Shown: positions 15,287 through 23,634, counted from the first letter of the stretch. The stretch: DNA of 64,000 nt from Lachnospiraceae bacterium (GCA_017525525.1 JAFXSQ010000054.1:1-64000); one strand, 5' to 3'. Numbers and translations are program-made. Notes: a model not told the origin generated them from the sequence alone.

Positions 15287-16048
15287 ATGGCTTACTACAC
15301 CGATGAGCTTAAATTTAAGATAAATGAGTTCGAAGGTCCTCTTGACCTGCTGTTGCATCTGATAGACAAGAATAAGTATTCTATCTTCGATATACCCATA
15401 GTTGAGATAACTGAGCAGTATCTTGATTATGTCTCTCAGATGGAAAAAGAGGACTTGAACATCATGAGCGAGTTTCTCGTGATGGCCGGAACCCTGCTTG
15501 CGATAAAGGCGAAGATGCTTCTTCCGAAGCAGGAGGAGCCTGAGGAGGAAGAGGAGGATCCGAGGGCAGAGCTTGTAAGAAGATTGCTTGAGTACAAGAT
15601 GTACAAGTACGCGGCTATAGAGTTAAAGGACATGGAGCTTGACGCCGGCAAGTCGCTCTATCATAGCCAGGATATCCCCAAAGAGGTAAAGAACTACAAG
15701 GAGGAGATAGATCCTGCGGATGTGGTGGGAGATGCGACTCTGGTAAAGCTAAAGGAGATATTCGACCAGGTCATGAGGCGCACGGCCGACAGGGTGGATC
15801 CGATAAGAAGCAAGTTCGGAACCATCGAGAAGGAGGAAGTGCGCATAGAGGATAAGATGGCCGAGATAAGGGGCAAGGTGTGCGGCTTAAAGGGCATAAG
15901 CTTTGTTACCCTGCTTGAGCAGGAGGCCAGCAAGATCAATATAATCGTAACATTTCTTGCGATACTCGAGCTTATGAAGGTCGGGGATATAACTATAAGA
16001 CAGGAGGAGCTTTTCGGGGATATAGTGATAGACTCCCTGGAGGGTTAA
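15287..16048 (+). CDS. scpA: Segregation and condensation protein A
   Basis: ScpA is the kleisin subunit of the SMC-ScpA-ScpB condensin. The 253 residues begin with the N-terminal kleisin signature (FEGPLDLLLHLIDKNKYSIFDIPI), followed by an acidic EEEEEDPRAELVRRLLEYK region and the C-terminal winged-helix part ending with FLAILELMKVGDI...QEELFGDI. It is packed between gpsA and scpB (5-base gap), so the three are probably cotranscribed. Confidence 0.95.
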   Translation: MAYYTDELKFKINEFEGPLDLLLHLIDKNKYSIFDIPIVEITEQYLDYVSQMEKEDLNIMSEFLVMAGTLLAIKAKMLLPKQEEPEEEEEDPRAELVRRLLEYKMYKYAAIELKDMELDAGKSLYHSQDIPKEVKNYKEEIDPADVVGDATLVKLKEIFDQVMRRTADRVDPIRSKFGTIEKEEVRIEDKMAEIRGKVCGLKGISFVTLLEQEASKINIIVTFLAILELMKVGDITIRQEELFGDIVIDSLEG

Positions 16049-16053
16049 GCAAT

Positions 16054-16728
16054 ATGGACGAACAGGAATTAAAGACGGAGCAGATAACTGAGGCCGGAGC
16101 CGTTCAGGAGGCAGAGACAACCGAAGATACGGAAGAAACCGGGGAGGTTGTAAACACCAGAACGGACGAGGAGCTCAAAGGCGTGATAGAGGCGACGCTT
16201 TTTGCGATGGGTGAGGCGGTAGAGACCGACAGACTCGCGAAGGCAATAGGAATAAAGTCAAAAGAGCTTGAAGCGCTGATGGAGCAGCTTGAGAAGGATT
16301 ACGAGGCGGAGAACAGGGGAATAAAGCTCATAAAGCTTGAAAATGCGTGGCAGCTTGCCACGAAGCCCGATTATTATGATGTGCTGACAAGACTTGTAAA
16401 TATTCCGAAGAAGCACAGTTTAACTGATACTCTGATGGAGACGCTTTCAATAATAGCCTACAAGCAGCCGATAACCAGACAGGAGATAGAGGCGATAAGA
16501 GGCGTGTCCTGCGTGCATGCGGTTAATAAGCTTGTTGAGTATAATCTGATAACCGAGGTCGGAAGACTAGATGCGGTGGGAAGACCGATACTATTCGGAA
16601 CGACAGAGGATTTCCTTAGATGCTTTGGGGTATCTTCGATGGATGAGCTTCCGATGATAACGCCGGATAAGATTGAAGACTTTAAGAAAGAAGCTATGGA
16701 AGAGGTAAACATAAGGGTGGAGACCTAA
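16054..16728 (+). CDS. scpB: Segregation and condensation protein B
   Basis: ScpB binds ScpA as a dimer in the SMC complex. After a non-conserved acidic N-terminus of about 45 residues come two winged-helix domains. Typical segments are GVIEATLFAMGEAV, LSIIAYKQPITRQEIEAIRGV (near residue 130) and GRLDAVGRPILFGTTEDFLR (near residue 170). 224 residues is slightly long because of the extension. The stop codon lies inside the left arm of the terminator hairpin. Confidence 0.93.
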   Translation: MDEQELKTEQITEAGAVQEAETTEDTEETGEVVNTRTDEELKGVIEATLFAMGEAVETDRLAKAIGIKSKELEALMEQLEKDYEAENRGIKLIKLENAWQLATKPDYYDVLTRLVNIPKKHSLTDTLMETLSIIAYKQPITRQEIEAIRGVSCVHAVNKLVEYNLITEVGRLDAVGRPILFGTTEDFLRCFGVSSMDELPMITPDKIEDFKKEAMEEVNIRVET

Positions 16729-16745
16729 AAGGTCTCCACCCTTTT
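16715..16745 (+). terminator. Terminator overlapping the scpB stop codon
   Basis: GGGTGGAGACCT (16715-16726) pairs perfectly with AGGTCTCCACCC (16730-16741) around a 3-base AAA loop and is followed by TTTT. The scpB TAA (16726-16728) is inside the hairpin. Confidence 0.85.
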
Positions 16746-16919
16746 ATGCACACGACCGCGTAATGTAATCAGCCGCTTTGCGGCGCGCGAGTAGGGTGCG
16801 ACTGCGTCTTCCCTACTCGATTATATATCGCAGAGCCGCCGTATGGAAAAATGTCGGCTGAAGCCAACCGGCGGCTCGCGCGCGAGTAGGGTGCGACTGC
16901 GTCTTCCCTACTCGATTAT
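16745..16919 (+). repeat. Composite palindromic repeat, copy C, with duplicated hairpin
   Basis: It starts with TATGCACACGACCGCGT directly after the scpB terminator. A 42-bp segment (16783-16824) is exactly repeated at 16878-16919. Each holds GAGTAGGG / CCCTACTC around TGCGACTGCGTCTT. Between them GAGCCGCCG...CGGCGGCTC forms another stem. The right end reaches the stop of the convergent HD-GYP gene. Confidence 0.8.
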
Positions 16920-16922
16920 TAA

Positions 16923-18005
16923 TTAACTCTGTACACTCTCTATGCTGATGTCCGATGAACGGCTAAGGTCGATAAAGTTATCACTTGTCTTAATCATCGG
17001 CTTTGAAAGTCTTACCTTGTTGATGTAGACTATATCGCCTTCTACTCCGTTAGACAGCTTAACCTTGCAATTCATGTAGGAATTTACCACATGCTCAAGG
17101 AAGGTAAGCAGGTACTCGGGGTTGTATTTCTTTAAACCGTCCTCCTCAAACATGCTTATAACCTTGAAGGGATTGATTGGTCCTCTGTAGACGCGGGTTG
17201 CGGTCAGAGCCTCGTAGATATCCGCGATAGTCACAATCTGAGCGGCCCAGTCTATCTTGTCGGCGGTTAAGCCTAAGGGATAACCGGAGCCGTCCGCTTT
17301 CTCGTGGTGCATTAAAGCGGCGAGCTGGATGTGAGGATCCATCTTCTTGTCTTTTAATACGTTGTAGCCGAGGGTCGGGTGCGTTTTGATAACCTTGAAT
17401 TCCTCGTCGGTAAGCTTGCCCGGCTTTTTGATTATCTCAGGCGGAATCAAAAGCTTTCCGATATCGTGGAAGAGCCCGCACAGTGTTAAGAGCTCGCATA
17501 CCTTTTCTTCAAAGCCGAGCCACCCGGCGAAGATGTTGCATATAAGTGATACATTTAACGAATGATGGAAAGTTGAGTCGTCGTAATTCTGCAATGTGGC
17601 CATCATGCTCATAACCGAAAGGGGTGAGCCGGCGGCGTGAACTATGGTAAGTGTGTTGTTCAGCATGGCGTCAACCTGGATGGGAGCGTTCTTGGTAACT
17701 ATATCATTTAAGTGGTCTTCCAAATCCCGTACCTGGTTTTCGTAACGTCGCTTGAACTTCTTGTACTCGGGCTTCTTTAAGAGTTCCTCGTTGACGAGCT
17801 GGAAGGGCTCTTCGGCCTCATCTGCCTTGCTTGCCTCCTCGCCGTCGGAAATCTCGACATTTAACACGCCCAGATTGACAAGCCTGGTAATAAGGTTCTT
17901 GGTAAGGACCGTATCCTTGGGCACGATCATTTTACCGTCGTCGGAATAAGTGTCGTCGGCGGTAATCATTCCCTCTTGTAATTCAGATGTAAGAACCTGA
18001 GCCAT
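16923..18005 (-). CDS. HD-GYP domain protein, probable c-di-GMP phosphodiesterase
   Basis: The 360-residue protein has a DUF3391-like N-terminal part (about 1-130) and an HD-GYP domain. HDIGK (H180, D181), THPTLGYNVL, LMHHEKADGSGYP and later EALTATRVYR match the metal-binding and GYP signatures of c-di-GMP hydrolases. It is cytoplasmic with no receiver or membrane segment. An in-frame ATG at 18014 touches the GGGAGG site, whereas ATG 18005 is 9 bases from it, so 18005 is chosen. As c-di-GMP often controls pili, a link to the pilus genes is possible but not shown. Confidence 0.9.
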   Translation of the reverse strand: MAQVLTSELQEGMITADDTYSDDGKMIVPKDTVLTKNLITRLVNLGVLNVEISDGEEASKADEAEEPFQLVNEELLKKPEYKKFKRRYENQVRDLEDHLNDIVTKNAPIQVDAMLNNTLTIVHAAGSPLSVMSMMATLQNYDDSTFHHSLNVSLICNIFAGWLGFEEKVCELLTLCGLFHDIGKLLIPPEIIKKPGKLTDEEFKVIKTHPTLGYNVLKDKKMDPHIQLAALMHHEKADGSGYPLGLTADKIDWAAQIVTIADIYEALTATRVYRGPINPFKVISMFEEDGLKKYNPEYLLTFLEHVVNSYMNCKVKLSNGVEGDIVYINKVRLSKPMIKTSDNFIDLSRSSDISIESVQS

Positions 18006-18035
18006 AGCGTTCATCCTCCCTGATGCAATGAATGT

Positions 18036-18064
18036 AGTATAACCTAAAATCGTTAAAATTTCAA
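18036..18064 (-). promoter_or_regulatory. Promoter of the HD-GYP gene
   Basis: Read on the minus strand, TTGAAA (18064-18059), a 17-bp spacer and TATACT (18041-18036) lie about 30 bases upstream of the start codon. Confidence 0.75.
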
Positions 18065-18169
18065 GAGTGCAAGACAGGGAACGGGCTATGTATTATGTTT
18101 CATTATGTAACATAGGTGACAGGGTTGCGACCGCTGTCTTATGATAAAGCCGCGTCGATTGCCTTGTAC

Positions 18170-18198
18170 TTGACAAAGAGAGTCGGTTTTGTTATCGT
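18170..18198 (+). promoter_or_regulatory. Promoter of the O-acetyltransferase genes
   Basis: TTGACA (18170-18175), a 17-bp spacer and TATCGT (18193-18198) lie 37 bases before the MBOAT start; GGGAGG follows at 18219-18224. Confidence 0.6.
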
Positions 18199-18234
18199 GA
18201 CAATGATTTACAGTATACGGGAGGACAAATTGAA

Positions 18235-19734
18235 ATGGTTTTTTCATCTGTAATATTCTTGACGGCCTTTCTGCCGGCTTCGATAGCGCTTTATTATCTC
18301 CCGTTTTCCATTCATTACAAGAATGCAATTCTTATAATTATGAGCCTTTTGTTCTACGCCTTCGGAGAGCCGGTGTATGTTATCCTGATGATAGCCTCGG
18401 CTTTGTATAATTATGTCTTCGGAAGGCTGCTTGGTTCGGAAAAGCTCGGAGAAGGAAAAAGCGGAAAGAGAAAACTTGTTCTTGCTCTGGCCGTAAGCGT
18501 AAATCTTCTTATGCTCGGAGTGTTCAAATATGCAGGCTTTGTGACAGGCGTGATAAATGATTGCTTTCATACGTCGATTCCGGTGCCTGATATTGCGCTT
18601 CCGATAGGCATATCCTTCTATACATTTCAGGCTATGTCCTATGTGATAGATGTCTACCGTGATAGACAACAATGTCAGAAGAGCTTTCCGGCGCTGCTTT
18701 TATACATAGCTTTCTTTCCGCAGCTGATAGCGGGACCGATAGTAAGATATGGCGATATAGATGCGCAGCTGAAGAACAGGGGAAAGAACGGAGCTGCATC
18801 GCCGGAGCTTATTACGGAGGGCATGATCAGGTTCACAAAGGGACTTGCCAAAAAGGTGATTCTGGCAAATCCCATGGGGCAGATAGCGGATGCGGTTTAT
18901 GCTCTTGATCCGTCGTCATGCAGCGCGCTTTTGCTGTGGTTCGGAACCTTGGGATATGCGTTCCAGATATATTATGATTTCTCGGGTTATTCGGATATGG
19001 CCATAGGGCTTGCGAAGATGTTCGGGTTTTCCTTCAAGGAGAATTTCGACCATCCGTACTGCTCGGGCTCCATAAAGGAATTTTGGCGCAGGTGGCACAT
19101 CTCACTTTCAACCTGGTTCAAGGAGTATGTGTATATCCCTCTCGGAGGAAACAGAAGGGGCAGGGCAAGAACATGGATAAACAAGCTTAAGGTATTCTTC
19201 CTGACCGGCTTCTGGCACGGCGCAAACTGGACCTTTGTCCTCTGGGGGCTTTTCCATGGGCTGTTCCTTATCATAGAGGACCTTGTTGCCATGGGAACCG
19301 CAAAGCAAAAGAGTATTCGCGGCGCTTCTGAGAAAAACAATTCTAAAAAAAATGCTTTTGGGAATAAGATTTTTTCACCGCTTTATATATTGAAAAATAT
19401 TTATGTGTGGCTCGTGTTCCTTGTGGGATGGGTATTCTTCAGGGCAGAGAATGTCAGCGATGCATTCTGTGCAATAGGAAGGATGTTTACGGCCTTTGGA
19501 GCGGACCGGCATTCGCTCTCGATGGTATTACGGCAGCTTAACGGATATAATATATTCATCTTAGTGACAGCATTTGTTTTTGCTTACCCGGTATCAGGGA
19601 AGGTTAAGACTTTGCTTGAAGGCAATAAAATATACAAGCCCTTAGCTGCTTTGGGAAGCCTGGCGCTGCTTGCGCTCTGTGTTCTTAACCTTGCTTCGGC
19701 GGCGTATAATCCGTTTATTTACTTTAGGTTTTAA
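18235..19734 (+). CDS. MBOAT-family membrane O-acyltransferase (AlgI-like)
   Basis: The 499-residue polytopic protein matches the AlgI/DltB group of membrane-bound O-acyltransferases. Conserved parts are FFPQLIAGPIVRY, FWRRWHISLSTWFKEYVYIPLGGNRRG and LTGFWHGANWTFVLWGLFHG with the active-site histidine. Such proteins move acetyl groups across the membrane for O-acetylation of extracellular glycans. GGGAGG is 10 bases before ATG 18235. The partner esterase-like gene follows after 12 bases, giving an AlgI/AlgJ-type pair. The target polymer is unknown. Confidence 0.9.
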   Translation: MVFSSVIFLTAFLPASIALYYLPFSIHYKNAILIIMSLLFYAFGEPVYVILMIASALYNYVFGRLLGSEKLGEGKSGKRKLVLALAVSVNLLMLGVFKYAGFVTGVINDCFHTSIPVPDIALPIGISFYTFQAMSYVIDVYRDRQQCQKSFPALLLYIAFFPQLIAGPIVRYGDIDAQLKNRGKNGAASPELITEGMIRFTKGLAKKVILANPMGQIADAVYALDPSSCSALLLWFGTLGYAFQIYYDFSGYSDMAIGLAKMFGFSFKENFDHPYCSGSIKEFWRRWHISLSTWFKEYVYIPLGGNRRGRARTWINKLKVFFLTGFWHGANWTFVLWGLFHGLFLIIEDLVAMGTAKQKSIRGASEKNNSKKNAFGNKIFSPLYILKNIYVWLVFLVGWVFFRAENVSDAFCAIGRMFTAFGADRHSLSMVLRQLNGYNIFILVTAFVFAYPVSGKVKTLLEGNKIYKPLAALGSLALLALCVLNLASAAYNPFIYFRF

Positions 19735-19746
19735 TAGGAGCTGTAA

Positions 19747-21156
19747 ATGAAGAAAAATATATGGTACATAATCTATATAATCGTCTTCGTGGGTGCGCTT
19801 GCGTCCCTCTCTCTTTTGATGCCGTTTGTTAAGTCGGACATGAGCAAGGAAAAGAGAACCGCTGCAGCTTTTCCGAAGCCGGTGACCGAAAAGGGTATCA
19901 ATCTAAAGTTCTTCAAGCAGCTTGACGATTACTTCTCCGATAACTTTGCTTTCAGGCAGGAGCTTTCTACAGCCGATGCGCTTCTTAAGGCGAAGCTTTT
20001 CAAAACGTCAAACCAGGAGAGAGTAGTGCTCGGGAGCGACGGCTGGCTTTATTACAGCGAGAGCATGCATGATTATCTCGGCGATGATGTGATAAGCAAA
20101 AGGCGCGCGTGGCGTACCGCGAGGGTAATGAAGCTGTTGCAGGAGCATTGTGAGAAAAAAGGGATAAAGTTCCTGTTCACGGTTGCGCCGAACAAGCATA
20201 CATTATATCCGGAGCATATGCCGGCCAATTATCTTAAGACGGATACGGAGACAAATTATGATTTGATGCTTAATGCTGTCGGTGAGCTTGAGGTCAACTT
20301 CATAGATTTAAGAGCAGCCTTCTTAAGCGACGACAGGGTAATGTATCACAAGTATGACAGTCACTGGAACAACGAGGGTGCGACTTATGCGGTAGACAAA
20401 ATGCTTAATGCGGTAGACAAAACTCATTATTCGTATGAGAGCGAACCGTACCGTACCGAGAAGGTTCATCGTGGTGATCTGTACAATATCATCTATCCGT
20501 CAATAGACGAGCTTGACGAGAACGTGATTTATGATAAAGAGCATGAATACGTGTACATCGGTCCTTACAGTGACGTGGAGGATCCGATGCTCATGACAAA
20601 GTGTGCAGGCAAGGAGGGCTCGCTTGTGATGTTCAGGGATTCCTACGGCAACGCCTCAATTCCGTACATAGCGGATGAGTACGGAGACGGTACATTTACC
20701 AAGGGGCAGCCTGCGGACTTGGATCTTGTCGACACTAAGAATGCGGATACGGTAATCTACGAGATAGTTGAGAGAAATATACCCTGGATTACGGAGTACG
20801 TGCCCTACATGGACGCGCCGGAGAGGGAGATTGAGGGGATGATAGAAGAGGCTGAGCATTCGGATACCACGGCGCATGTTGAGGACAGAGGAAAGAGATA
20901 TCTGATATACGGGCATGTGGAGGATGCGTTCTGCAACAGGGATTCATCGATATACGTGCGGATTACCGATGGAGACGGAAACGCACATTTTTATGAGGCC
21001 TTTCCTGCGGAGTATGAGCAGTCGAAGGAAGACTATGAAGGGGATAATCCTTACGGCATGTACATAGATAAAACGCTCCTTCCCGAGGGCGCGGCAATAA
21101 GCGTTATAACTTACAAAAACGGGATTTATTATAACCATTCGGTTGAGGTAAATTAA
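19747..21156 (+). CDS. AlgJ/AlgX-like (DHHW family) SGNH-type acetylation partner
   Basis: The 469-residue protein has one N-terminal membrane anchor (about 5-28) and an extracytoplasmic domain. YDSHWNNEGATYAVD (near residue 208) is the DxHW-type signature and FRDSYGNASIPYIADEY (near residue 298) holds the catalytic-type serine. The region before it (LGSDGWLYYSES) is also typical of AlgJ/AlgX relatives. Together with the upstream MBOAT protein it likely O-acetylates a surface glycan. The C-terminal 100 residues form an extra beta-rich region. Confidence 0.82.
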   Translation: MKKNIWYIIYIIVFVGALASLSLLMPFVKSDMSKEKRTAAAFPKPVTEKGINLKFFKQLDDYFSDNFAFRQELSTADALLKAKLFKTSNQERVVLGSDGWLYYSESMHDYLGDDVISKRRAWRTARVMKLLQEHCEKKGIKFLFTVAPNKHTLYPEHMPANYLKTDTETNYDLMLNAVGELEVNFIDLRAAFLSDDRVMYHKYDSHWNNEGATYAVDKMLNAVDKTHYSYESEPYRTEKVHRGDLYNIIYPSIDELDENVIYDKEHEYVYIGPYSDVEDPMLMTKCAGKEGSLVMFRDSYGNASIPYIADEYGDGTFTKGQPADLDLVDTKNADTVIYEIVERNIPWITEYVPYMDAPEREIEGMIEEAEHSDTTAHVEDRGKRYLIYGHVEDAFCNRDSSIYVRITDGDGNAHFYEAFPAEYEQSKEDYEGDNPYGMYIDKTLLPEGAAISVITYKNGIYYNHSVEVN

Positions 21157-21180
21157 GCCTGTGATAAAAGGAAATTGTTA

Positions 21181-21209
21181 TTGCTTAAACCCGGGAAAAA
21201 TGCTATGAT
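21181..21209 (+). promoter_or_regulatory. Extended -10 promoter of the lipoprotein gene
   Basis: TTGCTT (21181-21186), a 17-bp spacer and TGC-TATGAT (-10 at 21204-21209) lie 42 bases before the lipoprotein start. Confidence 0.6.
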
Positions 21210-21250
21210 TTTCGAGTATGATTTTTTAATAAACGGAGGATATAACAGTA

Positions 21251-21814
21251 ATGAGAAAGCTTAAATACATGTTATGCGCAGCTGCGCTCGGAGTGGCTCT
21301 TACCGGCTGCGGAAGCGATGGCAGCAAGGAGGCTTCAACTACTCAGGCAGCCCAGGAAACTACTAAAGAAACTACAAAAGAAGCTACGACGGAAAAGGCT
21401 GCGGAGAAGACAACGGAAAAGGCAACGGAAAAAACAACAGAAAAGACAACGGAGAAGACGACAGAGAAAACAACAGAGGCAACGACTGAGAAGGCAACCG
21501 AGGCCTCTGCGACCGAGACTGCCGCAACAACCGCACCGACCGAAGCGCCTACGGAGGCACCTACCGAGGCACCTACGGAAGCGCCGACCGAAGCGCCTAC
21601 AGAGGCTCCGGCGCAGGATGTGGCTTCAATCGCGGCAAATTACATAGGACAGGATGCATACTCGCTGATTGCGGTATGCGGCGGTAACCTTACGGTTGTC
21701 AATGCATGTGTGAATGACCAGGCCGGTTACGCGCTTATATATTACGATACCTGTACGGTACAGTGCGAGCAGGCAACACCTGACAGCCCGTGGATAGTAA
21801 CGGCAGTATTCTGA
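21251..21814 (+). CDS. Lipoprotein with Thr-Glu-Lys and Thr-Glu-Ala-Pro repeats
   Basis: The 187-residue protein has a lipoprotein signal peptide with lipobox LTGC (C20). Residues about 28-80 are (K/A)TTEK-type repeats and about 95-122 are (TEAP)n, an extended spacer such as wall-spanning stalks have. A small globular C-terminal domain of about 60 residues (DVASIAANYIGQDAYSLIAV...) follows, with two cysteines after the repeats. I do not recognise that domain. GGAGGA precedes the ATG. The gene has its own promoter and seems monocistronic. Confidence 0.8.
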   Translation: MRKLKYMLCAAALGVALTGCGSDGSKEASTTQAAQETTKETTKEATTEKAAEKTTEKATEKTTEKTTEKTTEKTTEATTEKATEASATETAATTAPTEAPTEAPTEAPTEAPTEAPTEAPAQDVASIAANYIGQDAYSLIAVCGGNLTVVNACVNDQAGYALIYYDTCTVQCEQATPDSPWIVTAVF

Positions 21815-21848
21815 TAGTAATATTCTGAAAGTAATATTCTGATAGTAA
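21805..21848 (+). repeat. 14-bp tandem repeats across the lipoprotein stop codon
   Basis: Two near-exact copies of AGTAATATTCTGAW (21816-21829, 21830-21843) are flanked by partial copies. The first partial copy contains the last codons and stop (TTC TGA). Confidence 0.7.
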
Positions 21849-21874
21849 AAAGGCATTATACAGTAGATGGTAAT

Positions 21875-22027
21875 AAGATTCTTCGTGCTAAAGAAATAAG
21901 TATTGACCCGACTCGTTCTTTGCCGTGTCATGTCGTCGAAACGCACTGAAAAAAAAGACTTTGTCATTTGTGTTTCTCCGCTCAGAATGACATAAGGCGT
22001 CATGTCTTTCGCGAAGCGAAGGATCTT
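21875..22027 (+). repeat. GTGTCA-type repeat region, opposing copies
   Basis: The forward copy at 21997-22027 starts GCGTCATGTC and ends GCGAAGCGAAGGATCTT. Just upstream, CCGCTCAGAATGACA (about 21978-21992) is the start of a reverse-strand copy, and AAGATTCTTCG near 21886 is the end of another. The gap of about 230 bases between the lipoprotein and the next gene thus consists mostly of repeat fragments. Confidence 0.55.
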
Positions 22028-22049
22028 AATACAGGGGGAGGGTTACGTT

Positions 22050-23537
22050 ATGAAGAAGCATTCAGGGAGACTGCTTGCATTATTACTTGTTATGGCGATG
22101 CTTGCCGGTACATTTTTTATAAAGCCATTAGAAACAAGGGCTGCCGGTACAAGTATCAGCCTCATTTACGACGGTTTGAATTACGCTTGTGTGTTTGATC
22201 CGGTCTACTACGCAAAGACTTACCCGGACGTGAAGCGTGCCTACGGCAACAATCAAAAAGCGGCTTTTGACCACTTTCTTCTGTGCGGCATGAAGGAGGG
22301 AAGGATAGGAAAGGCAAGCTTCAATGTGTTCGCTTACATTAACAGGTACAAGGATTTAAGAGACCTCTACGGTTGTGACCTGGTAGCTTATTACAAGCAT
22401 TACATGACCTATGGATGGCTTCAGGGAAGGAATACAAAGCCCTACAGCGGAAAGAATAATCTGAGAAATAAGAGAATTAATTACGTGTTGATTGACAGGG
22501 TGTATAACGGTGTGGATTACGCGGCGGTATTTAACCCGATACATTACATAGACAAGTACCCGGATGTCAAGGCAGCCTACGGCTTTGATCAGAAGAAGGC
22601 CTTTGACCACTTCATCCTTTGCGGAATGAGAGAGGGCAGGCAGGGGAAGCAGAATGCCGCAACGAATTATATTAAGGCCATAAAGACCGGGGATGGTCGC
22701 TACAAGGTCAGCATAATCAATCCGAGAAGCACTTCGGGTGAGGTTACGGATGTCTATATGCCGACATGGACCACGGAGGACGGCGCGGACGATATCAACT
22801 GGCTGCATGCGCAGAAGACTTCGGGCGATATATGGGTTACAGAGGTAAACGGCCCGGCATTTAATGTGAGCGGTGAATACAATACCGCGGTTTACGGTGT
22901 TGCGGGCGGCAGCATGGTCTGCCTCGGCAAGGTAACTTACATAAATGAATTCGAGGTGATAAAGCGCCACGGCTGGTATCAGATTAACGGCGATTACTAT
23001 TATTTCGACCGCACGACGGGAGTTATGCAAAAGGGCGGAGAGGCCTGCGGCATAAGCTTGAATTCGGACGGCTCGGCGCAGATGAACCAGTATGCAAGGG
23101 AGAAGGTTCCGATGATGGTGCGCTCCCGTGAGATAGTGGAGCAGATTACAAATTCATGGGATGATATAGAGACTAAAAAGGAAAAATGCTATAAATATGT
23201 TGCTGATATGCCCTACCTTCTTAAGGACTATCCGGTAGGAGATCATATTCACGACTGGGCATGTCTTGATGCGCATTATGCGAATAACCTGTTAAACGGC
23301 TACGGAAACCAGAAGGCCTGCGGAGGAGACTGTGTGGCTGAGGCGGCTGCGCTTGCGTACCTTTATGCGGAGCTTAACTTCGGTGAAGTGTACCTTTACA
23401 GCTCGGATATCCACGGCTGGGTATGCGCCGCGGGACGTCATTACGATCCTCTCTGCCGTGAGGCGGAAGGAGCAGCAAAGTGGTGGAACTTAAACCAGTA
23501 CTACGCGCAGCCGACATACGTATATAAGATAAACTAA
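22050..23537 (+). CDS. Secreted protein with YPDV repeats and transglutaminase-like domain
   Basis: From ATG 22050 (GGGGGAGGG upstream) this is 495 residues with a signal peptide ending near ETRAAG. Two copies of a repeat (VFDPVYYAKTYPDVKRAYG...FLLCGMKEGR and VFNPIHYIDKYPDVKAAYG...FILCGMREGR) flank a third, weaker one. A GWYQINGDYYYFDRTTGVM wall-binding-type repeat follows. The C-terminus has a transglutaminase-like triad order: CGGDCVAEAAALAYLY, DIHGWVCAA, YDPL. It may crosslink, cleave or modify wall proteins. The frame extends back to 22002 only through the intergenic repeat. Confidence 0.8.
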   Translation: MKKHSGRLLALLLVMAMLAGTFFIKPLETRAAGTSISLIYDGLNYACVFDPVYYAKTYPDVKRAYGNNQKAAFDHFLLCGMKEGRIGKASFNVFAYINRYKDLRDLYGCDLVAYYKHYMTYGWLQGRNTKPYSGKNNLRNKRINYVLIDRVYNGVDYAAVFNPIHYIDKYPDVKAAYGFDQKKAFDHFILCGMREGRQGKQNAATNYIKAIKTGDGRYKVSIINPRSTSGEVTDVYMPTWTTEDGADDINWLHAQKTSGDIWVTEVNGPAFNVSGEYNTAVYGVAGGSMVCLGKVTYINEFEVIKRHGWYQINGDYYYFDRTTGVMQKGGEACGISLNSDGSAQMNQYAREKVPMMVRSREIVEQITNSWDDIETKKEKCYKYVADMPYLLKDYPVGDHIHDWACLDAHYANNLLNGYGNQKACGGDCVAEAAALAYLYAELNFGEVYLYSSDIHGWVCAAGRHYDPLCREAEGAAKWWNLNQYYAQPTYVYKIN

Positions 23538-23543
23538 TACTAT

Positions 23544-23599
23544 GTGTCATTCTGAGCGAAGCGAAGAATCTTATCCTTCTTCTCTTCGCTCTTTTTTTT
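23544..23599 (+). terminator. Terminator built from a GTGTCA-type repeat
   Basis: The repeat (23544-23573) supplies GAGCGAAG (23554-23561), which pairs with CTTCGCTC (23584-23591), with further AGAA/TTCT pairing inside, followed by eight Ts (23592-23599). It ends the transglutaminase-like gene. The rest of the 426-base gap holds the 183-bp inverted-repeat element and the pilB promoter. Confidence 0.8.
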
Positions 23600-23634
23600 C
23601 TTGTGCCGGTTTTGTTCATGTTTCATAATTCTAT

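Noticed and set aside
16783-16919. Possible CRISPR array from exact direct repeats
   Set aside because: Only two copies, each with a hairpin of a repeat family seen elsewhere, and a structured 53-bp spacer; no cas genes.
21318-21647. Arg/Lys/Gln-rich frame inside the lipoprotein gene
   Set aside because: It is an out-of-frame reading of the TEK/TEAP repeat DNA and has extreme composition.
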